Assembly: GCA_900155495.1 (NCBI GenBank)
Contig: FTLJ01000144.1
Location: 1 to 49,037 of the forward strand
DNA: 49,037 nt
Source of the DNA: Porogramme epimiltina
Taxonomy: Eukaryota > Basidiomycota > Agaricomycetes > Polyporales > Polyporaceae
Direction: 5' to 3'
Under the pieces are notes generated by a model, which saw only the letters and a list, made by a program, of their open reading frames with translations, did no database searches and was not told the DNA's origin. Of the stretch, positions 33,870-44,355 are shown one piece after another. A program made the position numbers and the translations under genes. How positions within the stretch are numbered: the first letter of the stretch is position 1; every line of letters starts with the position of its first letter.

Positions 33870-34710
33870 ATTCATGAGTGGGTAGTCCGAACGTCCGATA
33901 TTACAACACCACTCTTGAACCATCACGTGGACGCACTGGAAAATACTGCACTCTTCGATAAACTTCAGCTCAAAACTCAGAACACCCCTATCTGTATCGA
34001 CGTGAGTCACACGCCCCTATCGGCTGTGGTCTTATGAGTTACTACTTACGCGCTGCTGATCTGCCGTCACTGCCGCGGCCATTATACGTGAGAGGAAACT
34101 CCCTCACCCTGCATACCAAGAATGCTGCGATCCAAGGAACCTTCAGCGTCGCAACCACGGTCGAGATCGAGACCGCCAACGCGGTGACTATCCTGAACGG
34201 CGCGTTGCCTGAGAACCAAAACATTCTACCCACACGGCTCTCCTTGCTTTCCAAGAACGCTACGCTTCCCCTCCATACGTCACATCTAGCATTGCCCTTG
34301 CTTATCACTCCACCCACAGGAACATTGACGGCACCGTCCCGCTCATCTCGTGCCTCCACAGGCCCCGATGGTTTCTTCACTGTCATTGCCCGAACCCCCA
34401 ACGTGCCTCTCGTGCTCGCGCTAACGGACGTCCCGCACCGCGGGCGCTCTCGGAAACATTCGAGGGCGTGTTTACGTTGGCATCGTCGATGTTCTTCCGA
34501 CCTGTCGTCGAGCGCTCTAACGTGGTCGCCGTTCCGGGTGGGAGCGGGGAAGAGAGCGAAGGCGCACGGCGGTACGTTGTTGTGGAGATGGCTGATCTGA
34601 GTACGGTGAAAGGTAGTATTGCATGGGAGGATCTCAGGGAAGGGCACAGGATGGTGGAAGTCAAGACGACGAACTCACTGCTCAGGCTTGTTTTGGCTTT
34701 GAGGCAGTGA
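33870..34710 (+). pseudogene. DUF7330-like gene, 5'-truncated and frameshifted
   Basis: The repeating 'xxTxNAxI' strand motif typical of basidiomycete DUF7330 proteins appears: FDKLQLKTQNTPICID (exon ending at a GTGAGT donor near 34001), LTLHTKNAAIQGTFSV, VEIETANAVTI, LSLLSKNATL and ETFEGVFTLASSMFF. It ends VEVKTTNSLLRLVLALRQ with TGA near 34708. Upstream of 33870 no start codon or further exon exists, because the D3 3' flank abuts. Near 34432-34440 the frame slips by one base between LALTDVP and ALSETFEGVF. It is therefore probably a disrupted copy, perhaps cut when the D3 unit was placed next to it. A sequencing indel could explain the slip but not the missing 5' end. Confidence 0.5.
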
Positions 34711-35506
34711 GCTTCATCGGGACTATATTCGGTACGTTGTACCTTCAAGGCATTGAACCATAGTGCAATCATCAACTTGCTCGCATGAGTCGGTCTTCTC
34801 GGTTTCAACTACCTTCACCTCTGTACTCTTCTTCGGTCTCGTCGGCTGAGGACATGAGCAAATTCAAGCCGTGACGTATATATGTCACCAATGGCGAAAA
34901 AACCCATCGTGGAATAATGTTCGCGCCATCAAACTCCAAGCAGCCATAGTGTTTACGTCGTAACTGTATCATTTGTTGAATATTTCCTCACAACTCTATC
35001 TCCATACGTTTCCGTTGCTGAGACATGTTCATCCCATCACTTCCCAACGCCTATTCTAGATACCAGCAATCTCTGTCATGGCGCGCGCAAGCTTCACCGA
35101 GAACACCTCTACTGCGTTTTCGGAAAGCCGTACGTGATTTCGGGGAATTTTCTTCGAAGATTTTGCATCAAGGTTTGAGTTATATATCTGTATTTCGCCT
35201 GCCGCGCTGTTTGGAAGGAACAGCATGAATGATATTCAGGGCCACAGGGGGTATATGTCAAGCCATTCCTGGGCGTTTCATCAAGCTTTAAGCTCGGAGA
35301 AGCGCGGTTCAGTCTTCCATCTCACCTCCGACAACATGGATCAGACCTTTCTGATATCCTCTGCGTTTGGCAACTGTCAAACCGCGGGTATGCCACCACT
35401 GACCAAACATTATCAGGCTCGCGAATGACACGATATGGAGTTCCAGCAGTATATAAGATGCCAGGGGGTACGGGACACCCGCCACAATACCGTACACCCA
35501 GTTAAC
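34711..35506. other. Intergenic, no gene seen
   Basis: This is the upstream region of the DUF6533 gene. Frames such as 35025-35228 and 35225-35428 lack motifs and splice partners. A TATATAAG-like string at about 35450 lies a plausible distance from the start at 35507. Confidence 0.4.
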
Positions 35507-37258
35507 ATGGACCAAAACCAAATTTCTCAGTGGCTGTGGGTAGAATCCCTGAACCACCATCCCTATATCTCCAAGTGCAAGCTTTTAATGCGCTAACGAC
35601 ATCATATTGTTGATACAGAGATACTCTAGAAGATCCTGCAAGTGTATCCTTCTTCAGCGTCAAACCGGCATACACCGTTACCGCTTGCCTTTGTGAGTGC
35701 ATCTCTTGAAGCTTGAGGGTTTAGCGTTGCTACTAATGATGCAATAATCTTTAGGCGTCTTTTTGTACGATTATCTGCTCACGATTCCGGCAGAAATTTG
35801 GATCGCGCAGCGCAAACATCTTGGTCCTTCTAAATTCTTTTACTTCGCCATACGCTACTCTGCTTTCCTGGGTATGCTTACTCGCTTTCCTACCCTGGTT
35901 CGCCTGGACACGGGCCTAGCATTCAGCCCGATCACAGCAGAAATGTGAGCAAAAGTGGGAGGCAATATACATATTGGCACGAAAGGATAACATACCATCC
36001 TTCCCCACAAGGTGTGGAAATTTGCACACAGCGTTTAACGTGATGCAGATAATATTATCCGTCACGGTGTCTGGTGAGTCCCATAGTATCTCTTGTCTCA
36101 AGTTACTCCTTAATGCAGTAGAGTGGGCTAGGATTCGTGGCGTTCCGCTTCATGGCCCTATGGTCACGAAACTATGTCCTCGGAGTATTTCTCTTCTTCA
36201 TAGGTCTCATAAACCCGTACCTCGCCCCAGAGGTATGTTTTAACTGTCGATCGATGTATCTCGAAATTTGACCAGATTGCCTAGACCCTTGAGTGGACAC
36301 TCACCCCTGAAACTGCCCCTTGGCCCTTGGCGCCATGTCTCGGTACAACAACAAAACTCACTGTGTTCATGGTGTTAGTATGATGAGCCTTTAATCCTAG
36401 CATGGACTAACCATGGCGCATTTTTACAACAGGGAAAATAGCGGTACGTGCCAATATCAGTGGGCCTAGCCGCGGAGATATCTGATGATATATCTCATTC
36501 TCACTGACAGTATTACCTTACCTGACTGCAGGCATAAGCTTAGCTTATGAGCTGCTCTGCCTGGTGCTTACCCTCATCAAAACCTCCAATATATATCGTC
36601 AGCACGGGACAAATTATGGAGGGAACTCTTTGGGAGTTTTTCTCTTCACAAATGGTATCTTCCCGCTTGCAAATTGATATACTCTAACTAAAGCTACTCC
36701 ATATGTAGGGTGCTTGTATTTTGTGTGAGTGCACTGAGTTCTGGTACGAGAGGGTCCTTCTGACTCGAGTAGAGCTTTGACTACATTATCGCTCTACAAT
36801 ATTGTGACAACTGCGGTGAGTATCATCCACAACTTCATTTCAGGAGGCTCACACATGCACTACCCTCAACAGTTGCCGAATCTGGTATGCCAATCGCTAT
36901 ATGCTAGAGTGTGGGTTACTAATAAAGGGAGTTGTACAGCAATTTCTCTATCCTGATCCGATTCTGATCACCTCCGTGTAGGGACCGACCGATTTCTTCT
37001 CATCTATTTCATGAGCATCATACACTTACACAAGTATTTAGGTTGACAGCCATCCTGACAACACGATTCATTTCTAGTCTTTGTGAAATGGCACACAGTG
37101 ACCAAAGTAGAAGCAGTATCACGGACACCGAGCCGATAGATACAACCCTACGATTTAATCCCGTCACACACCCTAGTCCATTCCTCTTCCAAGGAGAGGT
37201 CAGCAGTGGAGAGGACTACCCTATTCACACATTCCACACCGAAGCTACCGGGCAGTAG
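35507..37258 (+). CDS. DUF6533-type multi-pass membrane protein
   Basis: Fourteen exons keep one frame and give 335 aa: 35507-35574, 35619-35692, 35755-35871, 35920-35944, 36012-36073, 36132-36232, 36285-36364, 36433-36443, 36511-36654, 36709-36724, 36773-36815, 36873-36884, 36940-36977 and 37042-37258. The N-terminus has the DUF6533 signature (…FLYDYLLTIPAEIWIAQRK). Hydrophobic helices follow: FNVMQIILSVTVSGFVAFRF, YVLGVFLFFIGLINPYL, GISLAYELLCLVLTLIK, LITSVLTAILTTRFISSL; the C-terminal tail is hydrophilic and Ser/Thr-rich. Such proteins form a large, uncharacterised seven-helix family in Agaricomycetes. The least certain part is exons 7-8 (36285-36443), where the donor (GTTCAT) is weak. Exons of 11, 12 and 16 nt are unusually small. 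The protein is probably intact. Confidence 0.65.
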
Positions 37259-37789
37259 AGGATAAATTGGATAGCGATGGGGAAGGAAGACCGGATGCTA
37301 ATTGCTTTGTGGATGTATGAAGGCTGCATTTCCCCACATAAATGATACAGAAACGCTTGTTATCTCCATCTAATAGGATACGTATGAGACAACTGGATCA
37401 CCCAACGCATTTTCAGCCTGTCGTGAGGATGGCCGACGGATAAGGACACGTCGCACGCCTGCACCTTTTCAAGTTCACGTCCATCCCTCAAGCGCGCGAG
37501 TCACTGTCGCCCCAGTACTGTACTCCACGCCTTTCATTGCATTCACACAAGTTGCACAAAGATGTTGTCCCTATTACAGAGCATAGTGCTCCCCGTCCAT
37601 TCATACGGTTGACATGACCAGTCTAGGGCCTCCTCGGAGTGCAATGGAATCCTAATTGTTATATTTGCTCAACCTTCGTCCAAGTCGGAAGAAGCGCTTG
37701 AATTCGGATCAGAAGGAGCGCGCGATAACGGGGCAGCGAGCGTGAGGCTGACCCCACACGGCGCGTGAAGCGTAGTATGCGGGCTAGAA
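37259..37789. other. Intergenic, no gene seen
   Basis: 3' flank of the DUF6533 gene (AATAAA-like strings absent; TAAATGATACAG near 37338) running into the D4 remnant. No coherent frame or repeat was noticed. Confidence 0.4.
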
Positions 37790-38065
37790 TGTGTGCAGTG
37801 ATTCTCCGAATACGGTGTAAAGGGATGTGCACGGCCGTGTACGACGCCGGTACGCGCCGTCGAGGGTGGTTGAAGAGATGCTGTTTGATTGGTGAGGGGG
37901 GAAGTCGGAGGGGAAGTCGGCTTCCGCATGGTGCTCTCGCACTCGTTTATGCGCTTTATGGTAATATGTTTCTTGATCAGTTGCGGAAGGCTAACTGGGG
38001 AATGTGACATGTCAGCCGGTGAAGATGCTCCGCGGCTTGCCTTGGGTATTTCCACCGTCTATTCT
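37790..38065 (+). pseudogene. Orphan family D remnant, copy D4
   Basis: The tract aligns with the 3' half of D2 (about 31190-31390): CGTACGACGCCGGTACGCGCC, GGCTTCCGCATGGTGCTCTCGC (versus AGCTTCCGCGCGGTGCTCGCGC), TTTCTTGA(T/C), GGGGAATGTGA and a degraded last-exon trace. The frame is lost. The sequence after it (38281-38315: GTTGTGCC…TACGGCTCGGGA…CTTAGCTATATA) is the D2 3' flank, which is then interrupted by the hAT element. Confidence 0.55.
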
Positions 38066-38307
38066 AGGCAAAGGGTCTCCTTGACGGCGTACGAACTTGA
38101 ACTGTAAGTAACCCCAACAGAAGCAGACGCGAGATAACCAGGGATGTCCAATGCGGCGATCTTACATGGTAAGTTATATGGTTGGCAAAGGGACCGGGTT
38201 CGAACACACCGATTAGAACTAGTTGCGCTAGATCCGGAGCTGTCATCCCCGCTTTTCCCACTACGCTCCCCGACTACAAAGTTGTGCCCTTACGGCTCGG
38301 GATCTTA

Positions 38308-38315
38308 GCTATATA
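38308..38315. repeat. Left 8-bp target-site duplication, GCTATATA
   Basis: GCTATATA immediately precedes the left end of the transposon and recurs at 39931-39938 immediately after its right end. Eight-base duplications are diagnostic of the hAT superfamily. Confidence 0.85.
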
Positions 38316-39930
38316 TAGTGTTGCGGAGTCCGGTCCAGTCCGGTCCTACGTCGTCTCAGAGTAGGACCGAGGACCGGGACCGGGACCGGACCTCATACTC
38401 CAAGCAGGACCGGGACCGGACTTTCAGCACGCTGAGACCGGACCCGGACTGCGGTCCAGTCCTAGGTCCGGACCGGTCCTGGACCTGTGTCAGCCCGCAC
38501 TCTCTGGAAATCACTTCAGACTGGCCCTGACGCCAACAGGATGCACAAAGGAGAAATTTACACAAATAGTAAAGATGTTGATGTCGTATAAAGGGAGCTT
38601 GGACAGTTTCTAGCACTGTCGGAGAAAGTGAGCGCCTCCTCCCTACGGCGTATATCATGAGTGAATTGTGAGGTCCGAGCCGGGCCATTGTCTGCGTCTT
38701 TTTTGGGCTCCTCAGCCAGTCAGGCGAGCGAGCTTAAGAGACTATCCGCCTCTGCCATGGCCCAGGACTACTTCACCCATCTCGTGCCGCTCTCCACTCT
38801 CCAACACATCCTGCACCAGCTCGAGTCACTACCTATTCGACTTCCTCAACGACTTCGACGCACTCGCCCCCAGTCCCTTCCTTCCATGGCCCAGCCTCCC
38901 CAGTGGCCCAACACCCTCTCCACTTCTCCCGCTGTGCCCGAGCACGGAGGGGCTGGGGGCTCAAGTGCGGGTTCGGCCGACGGCGGCAGGTGCTGCCAGT
39001 GGGAGGGACCCGGACGAGAGCGCGATAATCCTTGAGTTGGCTCATTGCTGGCACAAGTGGTCAACGCTCCGGACGTGCAACTCCTCTATCGCACACTGAG
39101 GCTTATATACTGTGTACTTAGTATTCATTGACAGTAGTTGTATTTAATATAGATTCAATGACTTGTCCTTCCAAACGTTGTAACCAAGCCTGGGCCCGAT
39201 GTGGAGAGCCTTCAGATAAAGGCACCAGAGGCTGGAACATTCACATTCACTATTATATAGTACCACAATCCTCACCCTTGCTCGTATTGCGTACACGAAA
39301 CACTAAAACAACTGCAAGAAACCCAAACGAGACAACAGAAGAGTGTAGCTTCTAAGCGCCCACCAGCGCGTGACGCCGCCACGTAAGGTTAAGCGCCCGA
39401 GTATTGACTAGCTCAACAGAAGTTCGAGTGGTTTTATTGGCAGCCACCATCGCTAATTTCACCACCAATTGCCCAACAAAGCCATGTATTGCACATGAAG
39501 ACTTATGCCTAAAATCCTCAGGACCAGTTCAGACCGGTCCGGACATCAGCAAAACGGCAGCTTTACATATGCTACTTATTCTACTTTTGGACAAGTCAGG
39601 AGACCTGGCTAATCTGACTTATCTCACTATTCCGTACTTGTACCTACTATTACAAGACATAAGTAGGGATTAGTAGCCACAAGTAAGAAATAGTGAGATA
39701 AGTGGGATTAGCCACGTCCCCCAACTTGTCCAAAGTAGAATAAGTAAAGCTGACTTTTTCCTGATGGACCGGTCCTAGGCGGTCCTTAGTTGTCCACCAA
39801 CCACTTGGGACCGGGACCGGGACCGGGACCACACACCCCGTAGGACCTCTAGGAGGTCCGGTCTCTAAGCGGTCCCGTCCGGTCCTACGTGGGGTCCGGA
39901 CGGGTCCTTGGACCGGACTCCGCATCACTA
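38316..39930. mobile_element. hAT-type transposon, non-autonomous, 1615 bp
   Basis: The ends are inverted repeats TAGTG(T/A)TGCGGAGTCCGGTC (one mismatch in 21 bases), flanked by the perfect 8-bp duplication GCTATATA. Subterminal regions (38330-38480 and 39770-39915) are packed with GGACCGGGACC/GGTCCGGTCC repeats in both orientations, as in many hAT elements, where they bind transposase. There is no transposase-like frame. Inside, 38757-39060 holds a GC-rich coding-like scrap starting MAQDYFTHLVPLSTLQHILH, possibly captured host sequence, and 39520-39790 forms a long hairpin. The paralogous, uninterrupted flank of D2 at 31480-31500 (CTTAGCTATATAGTACCTGCC) shows the empty site. Mobilisation would need a transposase from elsewhere. 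Confidence 0.85.
39520..39790. repeat. Long inverted repeat (hairpin) inside the hAT element
   Basis: Arms of about 130 bases face each other. The left arm runs GGACCAGTTC…GGTCC, then GCAGCTTTACATATG, CTACTTATTCTACTTTTGG, ACAAGTCAGG, TGGCTAATC and CTTATCTCACTATT. The right arm's reverse complement carries the same series (GGACCGCCTA…GGTCC, GTCAGCTTTAC, TTATTCTACTTTGG, ACAAGTTGG, TGGCTAATC, CTTATCTCACTATT). It may be a nested foldback element or a duplicated, inverted right end. Confidence 0.7.
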
Positions 39931-39938
39931 GCTATATA
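39931..39938. repeat. Right 8-bp target-site duplication, GCTATATA
   Basis: Perfect copy of 38308-38315. After it the interrupted family D flank resumes (CCTGCCGATGGGG…), matching CCTGCCAGCGGGG after the empty site at about 31495. Confidence 0.85.
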
Positions 39939-40370
39939 CCTGCCGATGGGGATCAAAGGACGCGCAAATTCAAAGGTACTCTTTTTCTCGCAATGCAAGC
40001 CGACATTTGCTCTGCACAGTCATATACCGAGGTCGTTCTAGCCGGCATTATACAAGGCGACTTGCCGGCACGAGCGCTCCGGACAAATTCTAAATGCAGC
40101 CCGCCAGCTCCCCGACTTGGGCTGGGGGCCGTACCCGAAGAGAAGCAAGCGCGTGTCCAAATCGAGCAGATGTCTGGTCCTGTCGGAAGAGCTGCTCTTC
40201 TATAGTACTTGCATAGCGATCTGGCAAAGTCCGAAAAACTATGCGGTTCATCTGGAGCTTACCCTCTCCTCCCCGAGCTGACCCCAGCCTCTCTTCCCTC
40301 CTCTGCCCCCTCACTTCCCACTCTAGCCTACGCCCTGTATTCTACGCCCTCCCGCTACCCGACACACGCG
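39939..40370 (+). promoter_or_regulatory. Upstream region of D5, shared with the D2 3' flank
   Basis: It aligns in order with 31495-31805 behind D2, apart from an extra stretch near 40020-40068 (TCATATACCGAGG…). A CTTCTATAGTACTTGCA string near 40197 and a pyrimidine-rich tract (40262-40330) precede the start at 40371. No transcription-factor site is recognised. The same sequence is therefore the 3' flank of one gene type and the 5' flank of another, as expected if a two-gene unit was duplicated. Confidence 0.45.
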
Positions 40371-41760
40371 ATGGCCCAAGCCTCCCCTCCCACTCTCCTC
40401 ATGCCTATCTTGCTCGCGCCCCTGTCTCAGGACATCCAGCTCCCAGTCCCCGACACCAACCACGACGAAGTCAGCCTGTCCAAGCTCTCCCGCTCCCAAG
40501 ACATTCTCGCTCAGATCGAAGCTCTCTATTCCTCCGTCAGTGCAGCTGCAGGACACGGCGAGCGGACCATGCTCGACCTCATCGTCCAGCGCGCCCGCGC
40601 TGAAGTAACCGACCTCCAGAACGCTCCGGTCAAGGTCGTCGATTCGTTCGCTCACGTCGACTGCGCCCTCTTGCGTGAGTACGCCGGAATCTGCCCCGAG
40701 CTTGCGTCACTCGGCAAGGTGAACCCGCTTCCCGCGCCTGGCTCTGCCCCGGATGTCGATCAGGCTCTGGAAGACACGTTCGAGCTCGTGATCCCCAAGT
40801 ACATGGTGGTGAGTCTACGTCCGCATACAAGCACTCTCGTCCCCTTCCTCATCGTCCCCACCACACCAGCGAATGCCGCAGCCAGGCTTCATCCTCGACG
40901 CGAGCGCCCTCTACTACATCCTCTCCGCCGCCACGCACCTCGTCGCGCTCCGCGACCCCGCCCCGACGTGGCTCGCAGACGACGACGCCCTCCCCCGCGC
41001 CGTCACCCTCGCGCATCCGCACGCCGCGCCCCAGCGCGCGCTGCGCGTGCCCCCCTCCCCGCTCGCGTGCGCCGCGGTCTTCCAGTTCGCCCCTGCGCCC
41101 GGGGACGCGCCGCCCGCGTTCCCCGCGCGCGAGCCCGGGGAGGCGCCGGGCGGGGACGCGATGCGCGGGCTCCGCGTCGTGCAAGTGATGGCGAGCCATA
41201 TGCTTCGCGTGGCGGATGCGTTCGAGGGGCGCCGCGCGGTGCGCCGCGTCGCGGTGTTTGTGGCGGCGCCTGTGCTCCAGGTTCCGGACGGTGGGGAGGG
41301 GGAAGAGGAGGCGGCAGAGGGGTGGGTTGCGCCTGCGGCGGTGCGCGCCGCGGCGCTGCTCGAGGCGACTCCGGGGTGCGTTGTTCGGCCTTTCGTGTCT
41401 GGGTTCGCGTGTGCGCAGCGCTCATGTATGGTGTAGAGTGAAGGAGGTCGCGTTCTGTGTGACGGACGGGGTGCGGTGGATGCCGGGGTACGTCGCGCGG
41501 GAGGAGGGTCAAGGAGGGGTAGTGCGGTGCCGGTACGCGCGCGCGGCGGTCGTTGGAGGGGACTGGCTCCGGCGTGACAGACCCATGACGGCGGAGAAGA
41601 GGAACGAGGGTTTCCGTGAGGTGCTGGCGCTGGCCTGTTCGCTCGTGAGTTTTTGTGCCCTTTTTCGTTGGTGCGATTGTGAATGCGAAAGCTGACTGTC
41701 TACTGGTGCTGCTGTTTGTAGGTCGACGGGAACGTCCCGCTCGAGGATCTCTTCGTCTGA
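40371..41760 (+). CDS. Orphan family D protein, copy D5
   Basis: Four exons, 396 aa: 40371-40808, 40870-41375, 41437-41644 and 41722-41760 (phases 0,2,0). The second exon could instead begin at 40882 (CCAGGC), giving 392 aa. Compared with D3, the introns between blocks 1/2 and 3/4 are absent, so their coding pieces are fused, while the remaining phases match. Blocks: an N-terminal Pro/Leu stretch and helix (SQDILAQIEALYSSVSAAAG); HVDCALLREYAGICPELA; ASALYYILSAATHLVALRDP; LPRAVTLAHPHAAPQRALRV followed by LACAAVFQFA; AVRRVAVFVAAPVLQV; WVAPAAVRAAALLEAT; VAFCVTDGVRWMPGYVARE; and the last exon VDGNVPLEDLFV. It is GC-rich and intact. It lies between the hAT insertion and the deaminase gene. Function unknown. 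Confidence 0.75.
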
Positions 41761-42334
41761 CAGCCCGTGTCACGGAGCCATTCTCGATCCGAACATTTGA
41801 TTTGTATTCCCATCTTGATACCCATACCCCTTCGGTATCCACCTGTATAGACTCATCTTCGTCAATGTGCACATTCTAATCCTCACCTACACCATGAAGC
41901 ATGGGATGGCACCCTACGTGGAGCGAAAATGAGTGTTCATTAGCTGTCTCGTAGCATGAGGGTGAAGAGCTAATGAGTGCGAAGAACGTCCACCTGTGAA
42001 GTTTGCGGCTGCTGGGTGGTCCCCGAAGTGAACTTCGATAAGGGCTCGCGCGATAGGCACAATATGTTCACGCTAGGGTTATGGCATGTGTGCAGGGGGC
42101 TGGTGAGCGTGGCGGCGGCGAGCGAGGAATTTCCCTTTTGGGCGCCCGCTCTCGCCCGCTTACTTAAGCAGCTCGGGCCGCCGTCCGCCCCTGAGATTGG
42201 CGTTGCACTGTGACTCCCTTTTCGCGCTCGACTACGACGGGGCCGGGTTCTTTTCAGTAAAGTGGCCCCTTGTCTCCTAGCCTCCCTCCCTCCCACTCAT
42301 GGTCAATCGATAGCGCTGTGGCTCCACTGTTTAT
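41761..42334. other. Intergenic, no gene seen
   Basis: 3' flank of D5 followed by the upstream region of the deaminase gene. Short frames only. A CCACCTGTGAAG… tract and a GC-rich patch at 42100-42190 carry no recognised motif. Confidence 0.4.
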
Positions 42335-44355
42335 ATGGATTGTATGAACCGCAAAGAAGCCATCTCGACTATCCGGTTCCTCTCCTACTCCCTCCATGCG
42401 TTCACCACGGTAGTGAAACAGAATGTGCCTCAACCTCATGATGCCGCCGAGAAAGAAAATAGGGAACTATCCCTCTGTCTACACCTTATCACTATGCTCG
42501 ATACCGGCTTCCCTCGCTGGAACGCGCCCGCGGTCACTGGCAAGATGACGCCGGATGGCATCAGGGCGACGATCGTTATCTCATCGAAGTCCAATGAAAA
42601 TGCGACGCCCAAGACAGCTTACCTGACCACCGAGGTGAAACCCAGTGAGATGACGTGGGAGAGTCTTTGAAACCCATCTGCGTGAGTGCAGTCCGCAGTA
42701 TTAAACTCTAAAATATGGTTTTTATACCTGCGATCTTGTTAGGTTGAACAGCGACTGCCCTCCTTCGTTCCAGCAACATGTATGCGACGTCGCTGGCATC
42801 TTGAAACTCTTTGTTTCGGATCATCAAGGCGCGAAAGATGTTACCTACCTCATCTTCTGGCTCGTCGTCCAGTGCCGTCACAAGATATGTCAGCGCTTCG
42901 ACCTTGGCGCTAGACATTGGGAAGTCCCGCCCTGGGTAGCCATGGTCAATTGGGAACCGGCGGAGTGGGACGAGTTCGACGCAGCCGAGATCAAACTCCC
43001 CCAGCGCACTCTGGAGAAGATTTCGGAATTAGGAGTACCCGTCGAAGATGGCCGCGCGCCGTTGAATGCCGACACCGTTCGCCTTTGGATGAGCTGTCTC
43101 GGGAGTCTCCTCGCTACGGCCAAGGAAAAATGCGATAAGACGGACAAGAACTCGTTGGGTGAACTCATGAATCATCTTATATGCATCGATGACATCCTGG
43201 GGCACCCTGAAGTTCAAAACGTGTTTCGCGAGACGGGGTCTCTTTCCATAGCTTTCGTCGGTATGTGTTCCCTCCGCAGGCGCCGTCGTACATGTTCTTC
43301 CTTACCCTCTCTCCAGGAAAGCTCTGGCGGCCTGCGAGCTTGCTTCCGAAGACATTCGACGATCAACCTGGCCTTGAAGCCGATGCTGACGAAAGGGCGG
43401 CTGAGTTTGACGAGGAACTGGGTAGGCCGTCCAGCCAGGTTTTACGCCCGAATCGCTATTGACCGCCATCCCGTAGATATCTCCCCTGAACCGGGAGAGT
43501 ATGCTGGCGCACGTGTGCTAAGGTATCTCCGCACGATTACGGCGTGTATCAGAGCTGCCGTAGCTGCTGGAAAGGTTTGTCGTAGGACTACTCGGACGCC
43601 CGAAATCTCTCTCGTTCAACTCGCAGACCATGACCTCGAGGCTCAAGAGGATATGAAGATGAATGGTCCAGGCGTAGTAAAATATCTGCAAGATCAGATC
43701 TCGACTCGCTGCGCGAAAGACCCTGAAATGATGAAAAAGGCGACCTACTGGATCAAGAACCTCCAGGACCGAGATGAGAAACGGAAGACGAAGCTGCCTT
43801 TTAGAGTCCATGCTGAAGCAGGCCTTATGGCACTACTGAAGATGGGGGACGCACAATCTGAAGATATTCCGAGCTGGGTACGTGATATGTGTGCGGTACG
43901 TGGTGTTATTCTAAACCTAGTAGAAGTCGGTGCTAATATCCGGTCGCCTCGGATCATTCATTTCACTTCAAAGATGGAAACGTGCGCTATCGGTGTGAGC
44001 AAGAAGTGCTGCTACATGTGCTACTTGCTCAGAGAATACATGTTTGACAACGTCCACGGTATGTGATTGCCCACGTCCATATGCATGTGCTGAGCTCACT
44101 CGACTGTGGTTGGCAGGTTCACCAAAGAGTCTGTACCTCCCTAGTAGCCATGGGCACGTATTTCCGTGGGACCCTCCTTCATTTAGTATTTCGGATGAAG
44201 TGCTGGTGAAGCTGGCAAGGAAGCTGCAGGACGAGGCGATCCGTCTTGCGATCGAGGATGCCTCCGAGAAAGTTTCTCGAAGCAGACAATCGCCTCCGGC
44301 CTCCGTGTCCGATGACGATGAGGACGTGTTCAGACCGTGGATAACTATCAAATAA
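42335..44355 (+). CDS. OTT_1508-like nucleic-acid/nucleotide deaminase family protein
   Basis: Five exons, 587 aa: 42335-42654, 42743-43260, 43317-43421, 43477-44058 and 44117-44355 (phases 2,1,1,1). The first donor (GTGGGA) is chosen by frame and is the weakest. The C-terminal half has the zinc-deaminase pattern of the OTT_1508 group: LPFRVHAEAGLMALL (His426 ligand, Glu428 proton shuttle), then IGVSKKCCYMCYLL (Cys493 and Cys496 of the CxxC), and SSHGHVFPWDPP, common after the active site in fungal members. The N-terminal 300 residues are helical and unrecognised. An acidic tail (SVSDDDEDVFRPW) ends the protein. OTT_1508-like deaminases are expanded in Agaricomycetes; roles in RNA/DNA editing-based defence have been proposed for the superfamily, and the substrate here is unknown. 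All ligands are present, so activity is plausible. A possible extra intron at 43880-43922 is not used in this model. Confidence 0.75.

Noticed and set aside
38180..38250. tRNA-like T arm (GGGTTCGAAC…)
   Set aside because: No matching T stem, acceptor stem or anticodon arm on either strand.
42708..42917. Minus-strand ORF with plausible-looking protein (MSSAKVEALTYLV…) inside the deaminase gene
   Set aside because: The plus-strand frame continues in phase into the well-supported deaminase exons; the minus frame has no splice partners.
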